A stretch of 64,000 nt of DNA from Letharia columbiana (GCF_014066305.1 NW_023501037.1:1364501-1428500); one strand, 5' to 3'; positions 33,701 through 46,929 are shown, numbered from the stretch's first letter. Translations and numbers: made by a program. Notes: generated by a model not told the origin, from the letters alone.

Positions 33701-36078
33701 TTATCCTGTGAAAGCGAAACGTCCGAGGTCAAGTCTTGGCTTCGCCCGCTCTTCTACCTCGGTTGCGGTCCCGCCTTCGTCTTCTGAATCCGGGATGATG
33801 GCGTCCTCACTACCTTTCGTGATGGAAGCGTCAGGTCCGATGCTGTAAGCTAACGGCAACCCGATAATAGGTTTTGTCACAGGTGTGCTATCTTGGATCG
33901 ACGCGCTTTCCTCAGCCCTTCCTGGGCAATTTACAGTACTGTTGAAGAGGCTGCTGCAGGATCTTGATCGATTCATGGCACTCAAGCCAAGCCGTTCTAG
34001 AGGTGTCGTATTCCGCTGTCTAAACATTGGAGGCTTCGATATCGCTTGGCTTGCACTGACCGCCGCCGGATGTTCCTTTGGGTTCTCCATCTGACTTCTT
34101 TGTAATGCCATCCGTTCTGTCTCCGGCCGATAGGTATACTCCTGAGTCAAGGCCTTCAATTCGGCGCTGACATGTTTGTCCAAAGTTGCAGCAACAGATG
34201 GCGCGGAGCTTTTGAAGCTTGTCGCGGATGTACTGGAAGGCATCCCTGACTCTACTGTTCCTCTGGAGGACGTTGAACGTTGCGAATCCTCTCTCGATAT
34301 CTCTTCATCCCGCGTTCCCGGGCGGCGAGGGTCCTCTGCCGTCTCCTGACTATCATTTTTGAATATTTCCATCCTTCCTTGTCTCGATGGCTGTGGACAT
34401 TCTGACACATCTGGCAAATCGGCCATTACATCCTCGATGGAGTCGTCTGACCAAATGGTTATATCTGCGCTCTTTCCTTTTCGATTCTTCTTGCTTTTCT
34501 TTATTGATGGGCTAGGATCTGTGATATTGGGTGCGAAGAATCGGCTTCGTCCGGACTCTGATGCGACTACATTCCCCGGATCCAGGCTATCACTCGGGTC
34601 AATGCAAAGCCTTCGTCGCTTTGAGGGAGTGAGCCCAGTAGGAGAAGCTCCTACGTTGGTCACAGTCTCTGTAACTCTGTTTGCCAAAGCAGATCGAGGT
34701 CCAGAAGGCACTGAAGCACTCGGCCTGAGAGATGGCAGCCCGGCCGGTGCTGAAATCGACTCCCACGTCAATCCATTGGCTTGCCGCAGAAGTCTTTCCT
34801 GTGTTGGCGAGGGCGTAAAGCTGTTGGGGTCCAATTCTGCCAGTGGTGTTCTTTTTGGCTTGAAAAATGAATCTATCGATTTGACGGCTTTCGTATCTGG
34901 ACCTTTGTCGACCGTACTCCTACGTGGATTACCCCATTGGTTTTTGGGGGTGGTCTTGACTGTTTCCTTGACACGAATGGGTTGTTTGGTCATCGGGTCA
35001 AGGTCCCCCTTCGCGACTCCAATGGCAATTTCTTGCTCTACCTCGCCACCAATGAACGAGAAGTCTCTAGGCTGTGCGTCGGCCTGAAGATCGTTCATCA
35101 TCACAACGTCTCTTTTCAATGGGCAAAAGACACGTTGGTGGAGGAATGTCAGCTCGGCCTTGTAGAAAGCTTCGAGGTACCCTGGGGGTACATGATATTG
35201 TCCGTCGAATGACAACATTCGGAGAATCTTCTCTATGGTCTTGTGCTTTCGCACAAGCCGGTAAGCAGACTTCAAGCCCATTCTGTTTATCCTAGCCAGA
35301 TAATCACATCCACTGAGAATGGCCATGCGTCTGAACTCAGCGTCTGACCACCCAACCAGGCTAATTTCTCGACAAGCCGTAAAGTCGGCCCGATTGATCT
35401 CGATACAGTCACCATACTGGTCAAGTTTTGTCAAAAGCCGTTTGGCGCCAAATACCAGTAGATCCGAATCCTCAGACAGCATGCCCTGTATGATTCCTTG
35501 CCGCTCGAGGTAAGCCAGCTGAGCATCTGCTTCGTAAGGCGCAACGACATATTGAACGCCAGCTTTCTTGAGCTCTTCTATCAACTGTATTGCCATTACC
35601 GGGGTAACATCGACTGCCTTTTGGAGCTCAAGGTGCGCTTGGGAGGGTTTGTTGAGCCGGTATAACTCGAGTCCCTTTCTCTTACTCTCTTCACGCTTCT
35701 TTGCCCTTTCAATTTCTGTGGCTGCTTTACTGGGCAGGTAGTCACCATCGAAAACTATGTACGGAATCACACCGAAGTGGATCAGCATTCGTACTCGGTG
35801 CATGGAAAAGTCGATATGCCTAGACCAGGGTCAGCTACGGAAGGATATCTCAGGATGGTCGAGTATACTTGGTTGTCGGCTTGCCCAGGGCGAGATCAAT
35901 GGCGCAGGCCACCGTCCCTCGATGTAGCCAGCCATATGCATCAACTCCAATGGTCTGGCCGGCAAATTTCTTCAGATTGCAAGGCTTTTGGATGGATTTC
36001 AGGAGTGGGAGCAAGCCTTAGAAAGGTCAGAACTGTACGGTATATCATTGAGCTCCCAAACATACCAGAGATCCCCAT
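33701..36078 (-). CDS. exo1: Exonuclease 1 (Rad2/XPG family)
   Basis: Three exons on the minus strand (36066-36078, 35869-36016, 33701-35819) give 759 residues. The first exon is only 13 bp (ATG GGG ATC TCT G). Joining gives MGISGLLPLLKSIQKPC and FAGQTIGVDAYGWLHRG, with the metal ligand Asp30. VPYEADAQLAYLERQG-type and MLSEDSDLLVFGAKRLLTKL segments follow, then the H3TH region with ILSGCDYL. The unique C-terminal half is rich in Ser and Pro and contains KSIDSFFKPKRTPLAELDPN, close to a PCNA-interacting (PIP-like) motif. The enzyme degrades DNA 5' to 3' in mismatch repair and double-strand break resection. The first intron ends in TAAG. It diverges from TMA16. Confidence 0.94.
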
Positions 36079-36420
36079 TTTCATAGCAAAAGTACGAGCA
36101 ATAAAGTTAGCAACGTCCCCACCTCCTCGTGTTTACCTGATCCATGAAGGGGACCAGATATGTATGCTTCCTGGGAACTGTAGCCAACTCGAGAGCCACG
36201 ATCCTTAAAATAGCATTTTGTAAAGGAAAAAAGTCTATCAAACACGGATTAGTGCTTTCGTGGTCAACACTGATTTTCCTCGAGGTTCGAGAGCGCTAAG
36301 AGCGCGTCGCGCTTCTAGCGTTCTGTGAGCGGAGATACCTTTCGCCGAAGGCCCTGCGAATAATTTTCCATTGTTCAAGAAGCACACCAGAATTAAAGGA
36401 AGAGACTTGTCAGGGTCAAG
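36079..36420. promoter_or_regulatory. Divergent EXO1/TMA16 promoter
   Basis: A 342 bp interval between outward-facing genes. No distinct element is recognised. Confidence 0.45.
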
Positions 36421-37343
36421 ATGCCGAAAAGTTTGGCCAAGGTACAGAAGAAAGTCGCCAAGAAGAAGGGGAACTCTACCAGTTTGCACGAAAATAGCAG
36501 AGATGCTCAAAAACTAAGGAGGGCAGGCGCCAGATCTGAGAAGCTGTACGCTATACTTTCTGAAGCAATCCTTCCCCATTCATGCTGTCTTATGGGTCGT
36601 CAGACATGTCTCAAATAGTTCTCTGCTTCTAAGATGTGTCACGCGACTCAGAATTCCAACGCTGACTCCAAAATCCTCCAGGGATAAGCTCGCAGCAGCG
36701 AGAGCGAAGGCAAACCAACCTCATTGTCCAGGAACCCTTTCCAGATGAATATGCGATGCGAGATGCTGATTCCGCCAAGTGAAAAGAGTGGCCTACTTCC
36801 AGGGAGCAGCAAGAGCAGCTACTGCACCCCTAGAGGCGGAGAAACTCCATGGTCTCGTTAAGGGGTTTTTCTACATATCTCTAGCTTGGGGTTTCTCGCT
36901 GATGAATACCAGATTTCTTGGTCGTCACGACGAAGAGCTTGCAGAAATTAAGAGCCAGCGAAGACCCGGCCGACCTTCCAGTACTCGAGAAGACCTACTG
37001 TGCGTATCTTAGGAGTCCGTGTTTCCTCTTTTGAACCAAATGCTGAGTCTTGAGACATGTCTTGCGAGTGTTCACTCTCTCGACGTGTTCCAAGGCTCAC
37101 TATACCCCCCTCAAGCAAGCGGTACTGACCCTGAGATCATAATCCAGACAGCAGTTCATGATGACGGAGGACCAAGAATATAATGGAGGATTTTGGATTC
37201 CAGACATGCAAGATGAGGGGAATCTTAGGATACTGCGCGAATGGAACGGACAGTATACTGCACTAAATACGTTCAAGTATGTTAGGCTGTCGAGAAACGG
37301 CACAATGCGGAAATCAAGCTTCCCTCCGAAGGGCCTTTCCTGA
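36421..37343 (+). CDS. tma16: Translation-machinery-associated protein 16
   Basis: Four exons (36421-36545, 36682-36725, 36780-36999, 37148-37343) give 194 residues. It starts MPKSLAKVQKKVAKKKGNST, then LHENSRD and KLRRAGARSEKLDKLAAARA, typical of Tma16. The central part has HLKRVAYFQGAARAATAPLE and EKLHGLVKGFF. The C-terminal region has RRPGRPSSTREDLL, then YNGGFWIPDMQDEGNLRILR, and ends FPPKGLS. Yeast Tma16 joins late pre-60S particles. Introns 1 (136 bp) and 3 (148 bp) are introner-like elements, each sharing a 20-22 nt identical block with an intron of the GH17 gene 26 kb away. Intron 2 is ordinary in length (54 bp) and ends in AAG. Confidence 0.92.
36546..36681 (+). mobile_element. Introner-like element in TMA16 intron 1 (136 bp)
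   Basis: Starts GTACGCTATACTTTC, contains CTTCCCCATTCATGCTGTCT, and ends ACGCTGACTCCAAAATC before CTCCAG. The 20 nt internal block is identical in the GH17 intron at 63330-63475. Phase 2 insertion. Confidence 0.9.
37000..37147 (+). mobile_element. Introner-like element in TMA16 intron 3 (148 bp)
   Basis: Starts GTGCGTATCTTAGGAGTCC, contains GAGTCTTGAGACATGTCTTG, and ends GCGGTACTGACCCTGAGATC before ATAATCCAG. The internal block is identical in the GH17 intron at 62562-62707. Phase 2 insertion. Confidence 0.9.
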
Positions 37344-37514
37344 CACAATATGATCATCTGGTCCAACAATAGTGGCCCAATTGTGTCCTCACTCAACGTT
37401 CATTCGATTGATGGTAATGGGGGATCATCGGAAGCATAGATCTTGTTCTTATCTCGCATGAGTTCAACATACACAAGCTGTACTGAAACCTCAATGCTAT
37501 GACATGGCGTCCTA

Positions 37515-38850
<1,336 letters not shown>

Positions 38851-41310
38851 ATGCTGTCTCATCAGACTTCGAATCTTCTCCCAGGACGACACCAACGACA
38901 AAATTCGACGCCCACGATATTCAACACTCCAAAGACCCTTCTTCCTGCAACACAACGACAACATGAGCCACATCGACGAGGTCTAAGCATAGATCAGTCA
39001 ATGTCTAGCACCCAAATACACGACGAACTTTTCCAGCAGGATGAATTATTGACCGAGGATGAATATCATAACCGACAGCAACTAATCCAAGCACTAATGC
39101 GAGAAGTGCAGCAGCAGCACTCAACGGCTCGACCGGGCCATGAACAATCGAAAACACTAACGCGATCAATCCATCGACATCAGTCTCTAACGAACATCCA
39201 GCAGGCGCCATGTCAGGAACATGGTACTGGATTCTTTATGGATGACCAACCAAATACCCCAATGACAGCTTGGGAGAACAGCAGCGGTCAACCACACTCG
39301 CTACAGGACGCATACAACAGTAATACTATGGACATTTTTCAATCTTTCGACTCGACCACCTCCGCTGGATACCTCGACGGCTTCGGAACAGGACACGACG
39401 AATATACAGAAAACATCCTACCTAATGAAACAACAAAAACAAAAGCTATGCCACACGGCCTGCCATCCCAAGAAGACTCGCAGAGACCTACCGCTAGAGA
39501 TGGAACTCAGCGACCGTGCACACCTCTAAGTCAAATGAGAACGGGTCAGTGACAATTCTGACCATGGGTCGCGACAGCGAATGTTAACATTCATGCAGAT
39601 TACTTTCCAATAACTCCGGCCACAACTCCGTTCTCACAGAATGCGCACACTAACAAGGCTCTGCAGAGTCGTACTGCAGAATCTTCCCCTACTCGAAGAG
39701 ACCCAAATTTGACCATCAAAGCCTCTCATGCGATGCAACGCGGAACTTCTTGTCAAGACAACTTCGCTGCGATGAGGCAACATGCTATGAGCCCGGATGT
39801 TCCATCTCCTCCCAACACGGCACCGCCGCAAGGACGGCAGCGAGGCTCGGTCGACCTGGCAGCTTTCCCTCAGCCGAACTTCATGAACATGTCGAATTTG
39901 AAAATGGACATCCCTGGCAGCATTGGTGGGTACAATGCTTCGAACTATTCACCCATGTCCAACGCTGTTTCATCCGCCGTTACATCATTCCAATCTTCAC
40001 CAGAGATGGCGCACATGACATTGTTCGAAGACCTCAATGTTGGTGTCAATGGCCCACTCGTTGCGACCAAGCTATCAGGGCTGCCTAGTTCACAAAGTGC
40101 GGATGACCTTGCGGTCTATCCTTCTCCCATGAAAGAGGATCCATATCCAAGGTCCCATTCGATGTCAGAGAATGACACAGAAGATTGGATTGACACGGGT
40201 GTAACCTGTAATGATATCGCCTCGTTCATTGGATTACCAGAGGACGACAACAGATGGAAATGCTTGTACCCGCATTGCGACAAGAAGTTTGGCAGGAAGG
40301 AGAACATCAAGTCTCACGTGCAAACCCATCTTGGCGACCGCCAATTTCAATGCAAGGATTGCCTCAAGTGCTTTGTTCGCCAGCACGACCTAAAGCGGCA
40401 CGCCAACATCCACAGCGGTGTTAAGTCATATTCGTGTCCTTGTGGCAAGGGGTTCGCACGACACGATGCCCTTACTCGACACCGACAACGTGGCATGTGT
40501 ATCGGTGCATTTGATGGTACGCCGAAGAAAGTCATCAAGCGTGGGAGGCCTAAGAAGCCGAGACCCGATACTGAGGAGAGACTCGAGAAGTCGGCAAAGA
40601 CTCGTCAGAGAGTGCTTGAAAAGAGATGCCTTGGAGAGTATGCTTCCTCGGCGTCTGGCTCATCAGCCTCCTCATACCCTAGCCCAGAGCAACTCTTCGA
40701 CGACATGGACTTTACCACATCGAGTCCTTCTCATGGTCATGAGTCTTTGCAACAGATCTCGGGCGACATTTCGGGAGACTTCTGTGGAGACCTCTTTTCA
40801 TACACTCCACCCACTTCGCCAAGCTACAGCACTGGAAACTGCTTTTCGTCGCAGCATTCCCAGCATTCGCACACCCCAAAGGCCGTCAGCATGAGCCCTT
40901 CGCCAAAGCTTGCTGGAACTTCCGAAGAGCAACATGAGTTTCCGAAGAGCAACTCCGGATCCCGGAAGAGTTCCACAAGCTATTTCGGCACTCCTCCGGA
41001 GCTGGACCTCTCTTCATCATCACCAGCAGCGTCCAAATTCTTCGACTTTGAAGGCAGCTCTGACGCCAACTCTTCCCAGTCAATACCTGTGCTTTTTGAC
41101 GACAACCTAGATTTTTTCAAGAAAGACTTCGACTTGTCATCTACATTGAACAAAGCAGAACATACGAAGGAGGCGAACACAGAATTTCACGATTTCTTCA
41201 ACGCAGAGCTCGAGATGACAGGCTTTGGTGGTGGGTCGGTGCCAGATAGCGGATACGAGGATGCCTGCAACTCCAATGACCCCTTTTCCACCGACTTCTT
41301 CGGCAGCTAG
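38851..41310 (+). CDS. C2H2 zinc-finger transcription factor, Swi5/Ace2 type
   Basis: Two exons (38851-39544, 39599-41310) give 801 residues. The N-terminal half is rich in Gln, Ser, Thr and Asn. Three zinc fingers (about 450-530) read CLYPHCDKKFGRKENIKSHV, then CKDCLKCFVRQHDLKRHANI, then CPCGKGFARHDALTRHRQRG, followed by GRPKKPRP. The CPCGK form of the third finger and the spacing match the Swi5/Ace2 group. In yeasts these factors drive genes of cell separation and G1; in filamentous fungi the equivalent is less well defined. The C-terminal 250 residues are Ser-rich and acidic (FDDNLDFFKKDFDL), a likely activation region. The intron (39545-39598) has GTCAGT and ATGCAG ends. Confidence 0.9.
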
Positions 41311-42722
41311 AATTTGAGATCAACTACATCATTTCGCCGATGAACAACGTTCCAAACCCGCATGATCTTAGCGTTGGCGTTGGACGGCGAGATACAGTGA
41401 GGGACGTGTTGAAATGTAGAATGAGAAGGCGCTTGGGGGGACTGCCTCTGCGGGAGGTCCCTGCAGTGAGGATGACAGTTGATCACTTTCAACTGATTTC
41501 TTCCATGTTTGAGATACAGCAGACACTCCTTAGGCCCAATTTTTCGCAATTGTTGCAGGCTTCAAAGTCACAGACAGACAATTCAATGTACCATTAGCGG
41601 TAGATAGGAAGCAGATAAGCAGAATGCACATTGCGTTACATGATTTTGCCTACGGTGGTTATGGACCTGGGGTGCAACTCGACCAGGACGTTGTTGTAGA
41701 TTGGTCTGCCATTATGGTACCTGGTTGTGTATGCACATTGCATGTATCGTACAAGTTGCGAAAAGTAGTGATAGGTGAAATGTCTGCTGTTCGATAGGTC
41801 GCGTGATTGCTTACATCTAGGTATCTAAGAAGGAGGGGGTGAAGGGGGTATTTTCGGAAATTCACATGTTGCCAAGAGATGCACAACATAAGGCTGAAGT
41901 TGCGCGTTTCATTCATCATTTCGGTGAGGCTCAGATAGACATGACGATCGCTTTCTCGCTCGCTTCGTTCGTGCCACAATAATGCTGATTTTTCGTACAA
42001 AGGACGTCACAATAGGGGAGACCGCTTCCAGATACAAGTAGGATGATGAGGGAAGAGATATGCGAAGTCAAGTGTTTGTGTTGAAGGATCGAGGGAATTT
42101 GGCGCTGACCGCTGACTAAAGTACTGACTAGATGACATGGATATACTGATTGTGAAGCTTTGAAGCCGACCGTGCCGCTGAAATTACTTTGCAGCTGGCT
42201 TTCAATAAAATACCTAATTAATTATTGATTTATTAAATCACGCATCCCCGAAGGATTTCCTCTGACTCTGACTCTGACTCTGACTCTGACTTCTGCTCTT
42301 TCTTTTCAAAGTCAAAACACAATCCACATTCTACTTTCTCTTCTTTTACAAGAAAAAGAAAAGAATAAACAAATGAACAAATGAACAACCGGAACATTCC
42401 CCGCAAAGTCTTGGCCGTCAAGACGTTTTCGGCTTTTTGCGAACCGAATGTCCGCGATTTAACTTAGTTACTTGTAGATCATCCGACTCCAAAACTCCAA
42501 ATCTTTTGCTCCTACCAAAAGCACAACTCCATCCCTCCCTTCTGTCCACCCACTCACTCCAATCTCTTCACCTCTTCTCCATCTTCTCACACCCTACATT
42601 TCACTGATTAATTCTTCCTCCGCGAAAAAAAGAGAAGAAGAAAAGTTCAGAGGCCGTCGCGCTGTAGCAAAAGGAAGGGGCCCAACCGCCTCTCCGGCTG
42701 TGCTTCGGCAGGCCTCCGGAAC
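41311..42722 (+). promoter_or_regulatory. Long upstream region of AUR1
   Basis: About 1.4 kb between two plus-strand genes. It includes a (TCTGAC)5 tract at 42261-42290 and a pyrimidine-rich leader at 42510-42620. Open frames (for example 41659-42000 minus) have no recognised content. Confidence 0.5.
42261..42290 (+). repeat. Hexanucleotide microsatellite (TCTGAC)5
   Basis: Five perfect copies of a 6 bp unit lie about 430 bp upstream of the AUR1 start, in non-coding DNA. Confidence 0.9.
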
Positions 42723-44190
42723 ATGAGGAAGTCCACTTTTCCTTCGCGGAATGACTTCAAAAAGACCTACTCGAAGATCCTGCTACCCTTCTCCTGGGCA
42801 CCTTCGATACCCACCATAATACCCCATCGCATACGAAGGAAATTGCGGTCAAAAGTGCGAAGCCGACAATCGCCTTCAACATCCCTCGGCAACCTGGAGA
42901 CCTCTTACTCGCCTGCCGACACTATAGAATCGCTACGCGTACATCGGTGGTCATTTTATGATGGCCAATACCTTATACTCATCGTACTCGGAATATTCTC
43001 CCTATGCATCATACCATCGCCCGGTCCATTGATCAAGACTGCGCTTGCGACCCTAATAATCGCTGCCCTCATACTGCCCGTCACTCGCCAATTTCTCCTC
43101 CCTTCTCTGGCTATATGGTCATGGCTGGTTTTCTTCTATGCTTGCGGGTAAGAACTTTTCTTCTTGTGTTTGCGCCTTTCCATCTCCACCGACCGGGTGC
43201 CTCCCCGCATTGTTGCGGAGCGCAAAGCACGGGCTTATCTTTTGAACCACAGGCTAACTTACACTCCCCAAGGTTCATACCGAGCACTTGGCGGCCTCCA
43301 ATTTGGGTCCGGGTCCTCCCAGCGCTCGAGAATATATTCTACGGGGCCAACTTGAGCAATATCCTCTCGGCACACACGAGCACCTTCCTCAGCATCATGG
43401 CATGGCTACCTTATGGCATAATACATTTTGGAGCGCCAGCTGTATGCTCAATTATCATGTTCGTGTTTGCAGCCCCAGGCACGGTGCCCATGTTTGCAAA
43501 AAGCTTTGGCTGGATGAACCTCATTGGGGTGGCGATACAACTAACATTCCCATGCTCTCCGCCGTGGTATGAGAACATGTATGGACTCGCGCCCGCCAAC
43601 TATTCAATACATGGCTCACCAGCAGGATTGGCGGCTATCGATAAGCTGTTTGGGATCGCACTGTACACTCCTGGCTTTACCGGATCGCCCATGGTCTTTG
43701 GCGCTTTCCCTTCTTTACATGCTGGAAGCGCTGTGATGGAAGCACTGTTCATGAGTCATGTTTTCCCCCGACTTACTCCACTCTTCGCGTTGTATACGCT
43801 CTGGTTGTGGTGGGCGACCATGTACCTTTCACATCATTACGCAGTAGATCTGGTGGGAGGCAGTCTACGTGAGTTGGCTTGCCCATTGTTTCATACTCTT
43901 GCTTACGGACTTTAGTCTCTGGAGTCATCTTCCATGTTGTCAAGTCCAAGTTTCTGCCACGTCAACAGCCAAACAAATTCCTTCGCTGGGATTACGATTT
44001 CGTAGAGGTTGGGGACGACCCAGCAGAGAAAGGCTATATAAGTCTTGATTCGGGGACAGAGGACGCTGACGACTGGACCGTTGGTTCATCGTCGTCGGTG
44101 TCGTCTGATTCGAGGAGCCCGATCGACGAGAGCGATTCCTGGGAAGGCGCGACTCTGGCTTCTCACTCAGATTCTGAAGCTCAGCGATGA
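42723..44190 (+). CDS. aur1: Inositol phosphorylceramide synthase catalytic subunit
   Basis: Three exons (42723-43147, 43273-43868, 43916-44190) give 431 residues. At least six hydrophobic spans are visible, for example QYLILIVLGIFSLCIIPSPG, TALATLIIAALILPVTRQFL and LFALYTLWLWWATMYLS. The PAP2-type active site has FGAFPSLHAGSAVMEALF (His at about 289) and YLSHHYAVDLVGG (His at about 329-333 with its Asp). The conserved fungal stretch WRPPIWVRVLPALENIFYG is present. The enzyme transfers phosphoinositol from phosphatidylinositol to ceramide in the Golgi, an essential fungus-specific step and the aureobasidin A target. The C-terminal tail is acidic and Ser-rich. The first intron (125 bp) ends in CAAG and is not of the introner family. 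Confidence 0.94.
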
Positions 44191-45360
44191 AATTCTTCCG
44201 TCATACAACAAGATATCTCTCGGCGCCGTCATACCGCCGAGTTTACGGCTAACGATCACGCATCATTGAACGGGCGAGCGAGCGGATGTATCTTTGTAGA
44301 CAAACGACAAAGGCTTCCCAACACGTACATACACTGGCCCACTTCTTGGATACGACCGGGCTTCTCTTTATATAATTTTTAATCCGTTGCACTAACTGGG
44401 CCGCGCCCATAACGCTGCAACCCAGCCTCGCATAGAACAATCCGTTCGTCAGCTAGACATCCGCCTCCATATTCAGAGAACATTCGCTTCTACATACTTC
44501 CTGTTCGCTTCAGTAAATAAGGTTCGGGTCATTTCACATAGAGGCCACCGCATTCGCTTGGCAATTGTGCATACGGGATTACATTGGAGCAGTCGTGATA
44601 GAGCTGCTCCGGTCTGGGCATTTCGAGACTCGTGGCGAATATACAGGCGATTTCCGATGCTTTCCAAGCATGATGTCATGAAAGGGTGTAAAGAAAGAGA
44701 AGAGGCTTCGAACGTGAAGCTCTGGCATGCAACAGAGATGTCTGATTTGATGTGTACATAGCCTAATAGGTAGTCATAATCAAGGCATCGAACTCCTGAC
44801 TATTCACCGCTGCGATAAGTCAGACTTTCATAATAAGCAGCAATGTGGCGGTCTTGAGCCCCAGTAGTATATGATTGAACAAGCTCAAGTAGAATGTTTC
44901 TGGTCTGCAAACAAGGGTCAAGTTATCTGACGTGCAAACCCCTGTGCTTTTTGCATGAGCCAAGCAGACCAAGTCCTGAGTCTGCCAGTTTCAGCGTAGT
45001 AAGCGAACCAACTTTTGTCGCTCAATCAAGGAAATTCACCTTCTTTCAATATAATGTTTATATTTTAGTTTAAGTCCAGATTATTCATGGAGGGGAACGC
45101 GGTAACGAATTCACTCCTTGCCTTTTACCAGAAGTGACCGTGCCGATGTCCCAATTCTCCGATAATCAATCTTTGGAAAACACACTGCTTTATGCAGAAA
45201 AATTTGTTTTGGTTTTTTAGCTTTATTTTTATTTTTGTTTCTTTGTTGCAATTTACACGGCTCCATTTCAAAGTCGATATGTAGACTTGGACAATAGGTA
45301 CTCAGTGGTTGACTTTGGAAAAAAGCTCTCGCTTAACATGAAAGAAACGCCACTCCGCTT
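44191..45360. other. Intergenic A/T-rich interval
   Basis: About 1.2 kb between the convergent AUR1 and RSA3 genes. A/T-rich runs are at 45050-45070 and 45200-45260. No gene is supported on either strand. Confidence 0.5.
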
Positions 45361-45888
45361 CTACCTCCCTCTCATTACTTTCTCCTTGTCCTCATCACTA
45401 AACCCTTTCGAACCCTGTTTCAGCGCCTGGATCAACACCGGCACAGATTCCTCGCTAAAATCGGGGGCATTCCGCAGTTTGTCGATGTCGTCTGCGAATT
45501 CCGCCGTGACCCGTTTGATGTAGTACGATTCGAAATCCTCTTTGGGCGGTGGTGAGGCCTGCGATTCGGTCAGAAATCTTTATTCTCGCTTGACGGAGGG
45601 GACTTTCTAGAGGATATACCTCCGCTGTGGGGTCTTCTGCTGGACTAACAGGCTCCTCTGACTCCGTGATTGCCCGTGAGGATGTTGCTGGACTCGGGCT
45701 CTTGGGCTCTGGCTTCGGTTTCTTCGATTTTCCCTTGGGGAGTATGGTGAGCTAACATTGCAAATTTCTTAAACACTTGTGTGTCTCTCACCATGGCTGG
45801 AATATTTTCTCTACGGGTTTTGGAACTCTGGCACAAGAGTGATAGTACTCTAAAGGCAAGGTGTAAAATTATTTACCAAGCTCTCCAT
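45361..45888 (-). CDS. rsa3: Ribosome assembly protein 3-like
   Basis: Four exons on the minus strand (45877-45888, 45792-45827, 45620-45751, 45361-45558) give 125 residues. All phases are 0 and no single open frame covers it. The C-terminal domain VTAEFADDIDKLRNAPDFSE followed by ESVPVLIQALKQGSKGFSDE matches the Rsa3 signature (a DDIDKLR...APDF...LIQAL pattern). The N-terminal half is rich in Lys, Pro, Glu and Ser (PKGKSKKPKPEPKSPSPATS). Yeast Rsa3 works in early 60S assembly in the nucleolus with Dbp6. The first two exons are the least certain: exon 1 is 12 bp (MESL) and intron 2 only 40 bp. The protein is shorter than most relatives. Confidence 0.65.
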
Positions 45889-46167
45889 AGGGCTGAACAA
45901 GATGCTTTACAACCTGCCTTCAAAAACTCCCGGCATCAATGATGTGTTCGATCGATGATTTCAGGAAGAAGACGTTTCAGCCGTTGTGATGCTGCAAATC
46001 ATAAAGTACATTGCCATGACTAGATCTCCTGAGCTAGCTATTCCTTCATTCATTCTTCCACTCTTGTTCGTACAGAGGTGTCAGCTTGTCCATGCCAAGG
46101 CTACCACCTCAGTGAACCCCAACCCATTTCACCTCATAGGCCGCCAATAGACCCATCTCGATTGCCT
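45889..46167. other. Short interval upstream of RSA3
   Basis: Under 300 bp. It should hold the RSA3 promoter and the 3' flank of the following minus-strand gene. Confidence 0.4.
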
Positions 46168-46929
46168 CTAGCGGATGACTCCGTCATCGTACGGAAGAGC
46201 AGGTCCGTCGACTTCTAGGTTACTGGGGTGAGTGATTCCCGCCTTCAAGCTTGCCACTGGAGCCGTCCCTGCCTCTCCCTTCAATTTATGCTGTCGTCGC
46301 TTCTCCCTCTCGACCAAAGTGACTGTCATGCACACAACCTGGTCCAGTACTGTTTGGTTGCTGGCATACTGCTCATCGACCTGGAGCTCCCCTAGCACGG
46401 TGCCAAACTTGATAACCTTATCGGAGAAGTTATGATCGTTCGAGTAGACGAAGCGAGCGATGAGCTCGTTCGATGGAGCCACTATTTCTACCAGCAAGTT
46501 GTCCACTTGCGATGGCTGCCACCAGCCCCATGGCATCCCATCAATGATTCCGATAGTGCGTTGGGTTTGGTGGTCCTCTAGCCGAAGCTCTTCTACCTTC
46601 TTCAAGTCGCGATACTTAATCTTGGAGACGGGATTGTGTTTCTCAAAGTTTCCTTCTGCGACCTTCTGAGAGACGTTGTTGTGCTCGCGGGAGATGGCAA
46701 GATCAGGCTTGTGTCCTAGGAAAGAGGTGCTGGTTGTTTCGATACTGTAGGTTGGATGGGCTGGGTGCGGCTGGTCGAAGGTAAGAATTTGGGCTTTTGA
46801 GGATATTTGTTTCAGATGGAGGGATTGGTAGGTCTTCATAGGCGGATAAGAAGCCTGAGGCGGGTTGGAGCTCGCTTCAGGAGAGCCTCCGTGGAGAGGG
46901 TAATTCACGGATGGGAAACTGCCTTCCAT
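46168..46929 (-). CDS. Fungal protein of unknown function
   Basis: A single exon of 253 residues starting MEGSFPSVNYPLHGG. The N-terminal third is rich in Pro and Ser. The rest looks like a folded beta-rich domain, with AQILTFDQPHPAHPTYSIET, TIGIIDGMPWGWWQPSQVDN, LLVEIVAPSNELIARFVYSN and QTVLDQVVCMTVTLVEREKR. The pattern of short strands and the closing hydrophobic helix resembles a tubby C-terminal-like or scramblase-like fold, but this is an impression only. No signal peptide is seen. I chose the ATG at 46929; an upstream GTG in frame is not a plausible start in a fungus. Confidence 0.65.
   Translation of the reverse strand: MEGSFPSVNYPLHGGSPEASSNPPQASYPPMKTYQSLHLKQISSKAQILTFDQPHPAHPTYSIETTSTSFLGHKPDLAISREHNNVSQKVAEGNFEKHNPVSKIKYRDLKKVEELRLEDHQTQRTIGIIDGMPWGWWQPSQVDNLLVEIVAPSNELIARFVYSNDHNFSDKVIKFGTVLGELQVDEQYASNQTVLDQVVCMTVTLVEREKRRQHKLKGEAGTAPVASLKAGITHPSNLEVDGPALPYDDGVIR

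Noticed and set aside
43148..43272. 125 bp AUR1 intron as another introner-like element
   Set aside because: It shares neither the internal nor the 3' block of the family.
43004..43915. Continuous plus-strand frame through the first AUR1 intron
   Set aside because: The frame upstream of 43273 is not AUR1-like. Splicing 43147 to 43273 restores the conserved protein.
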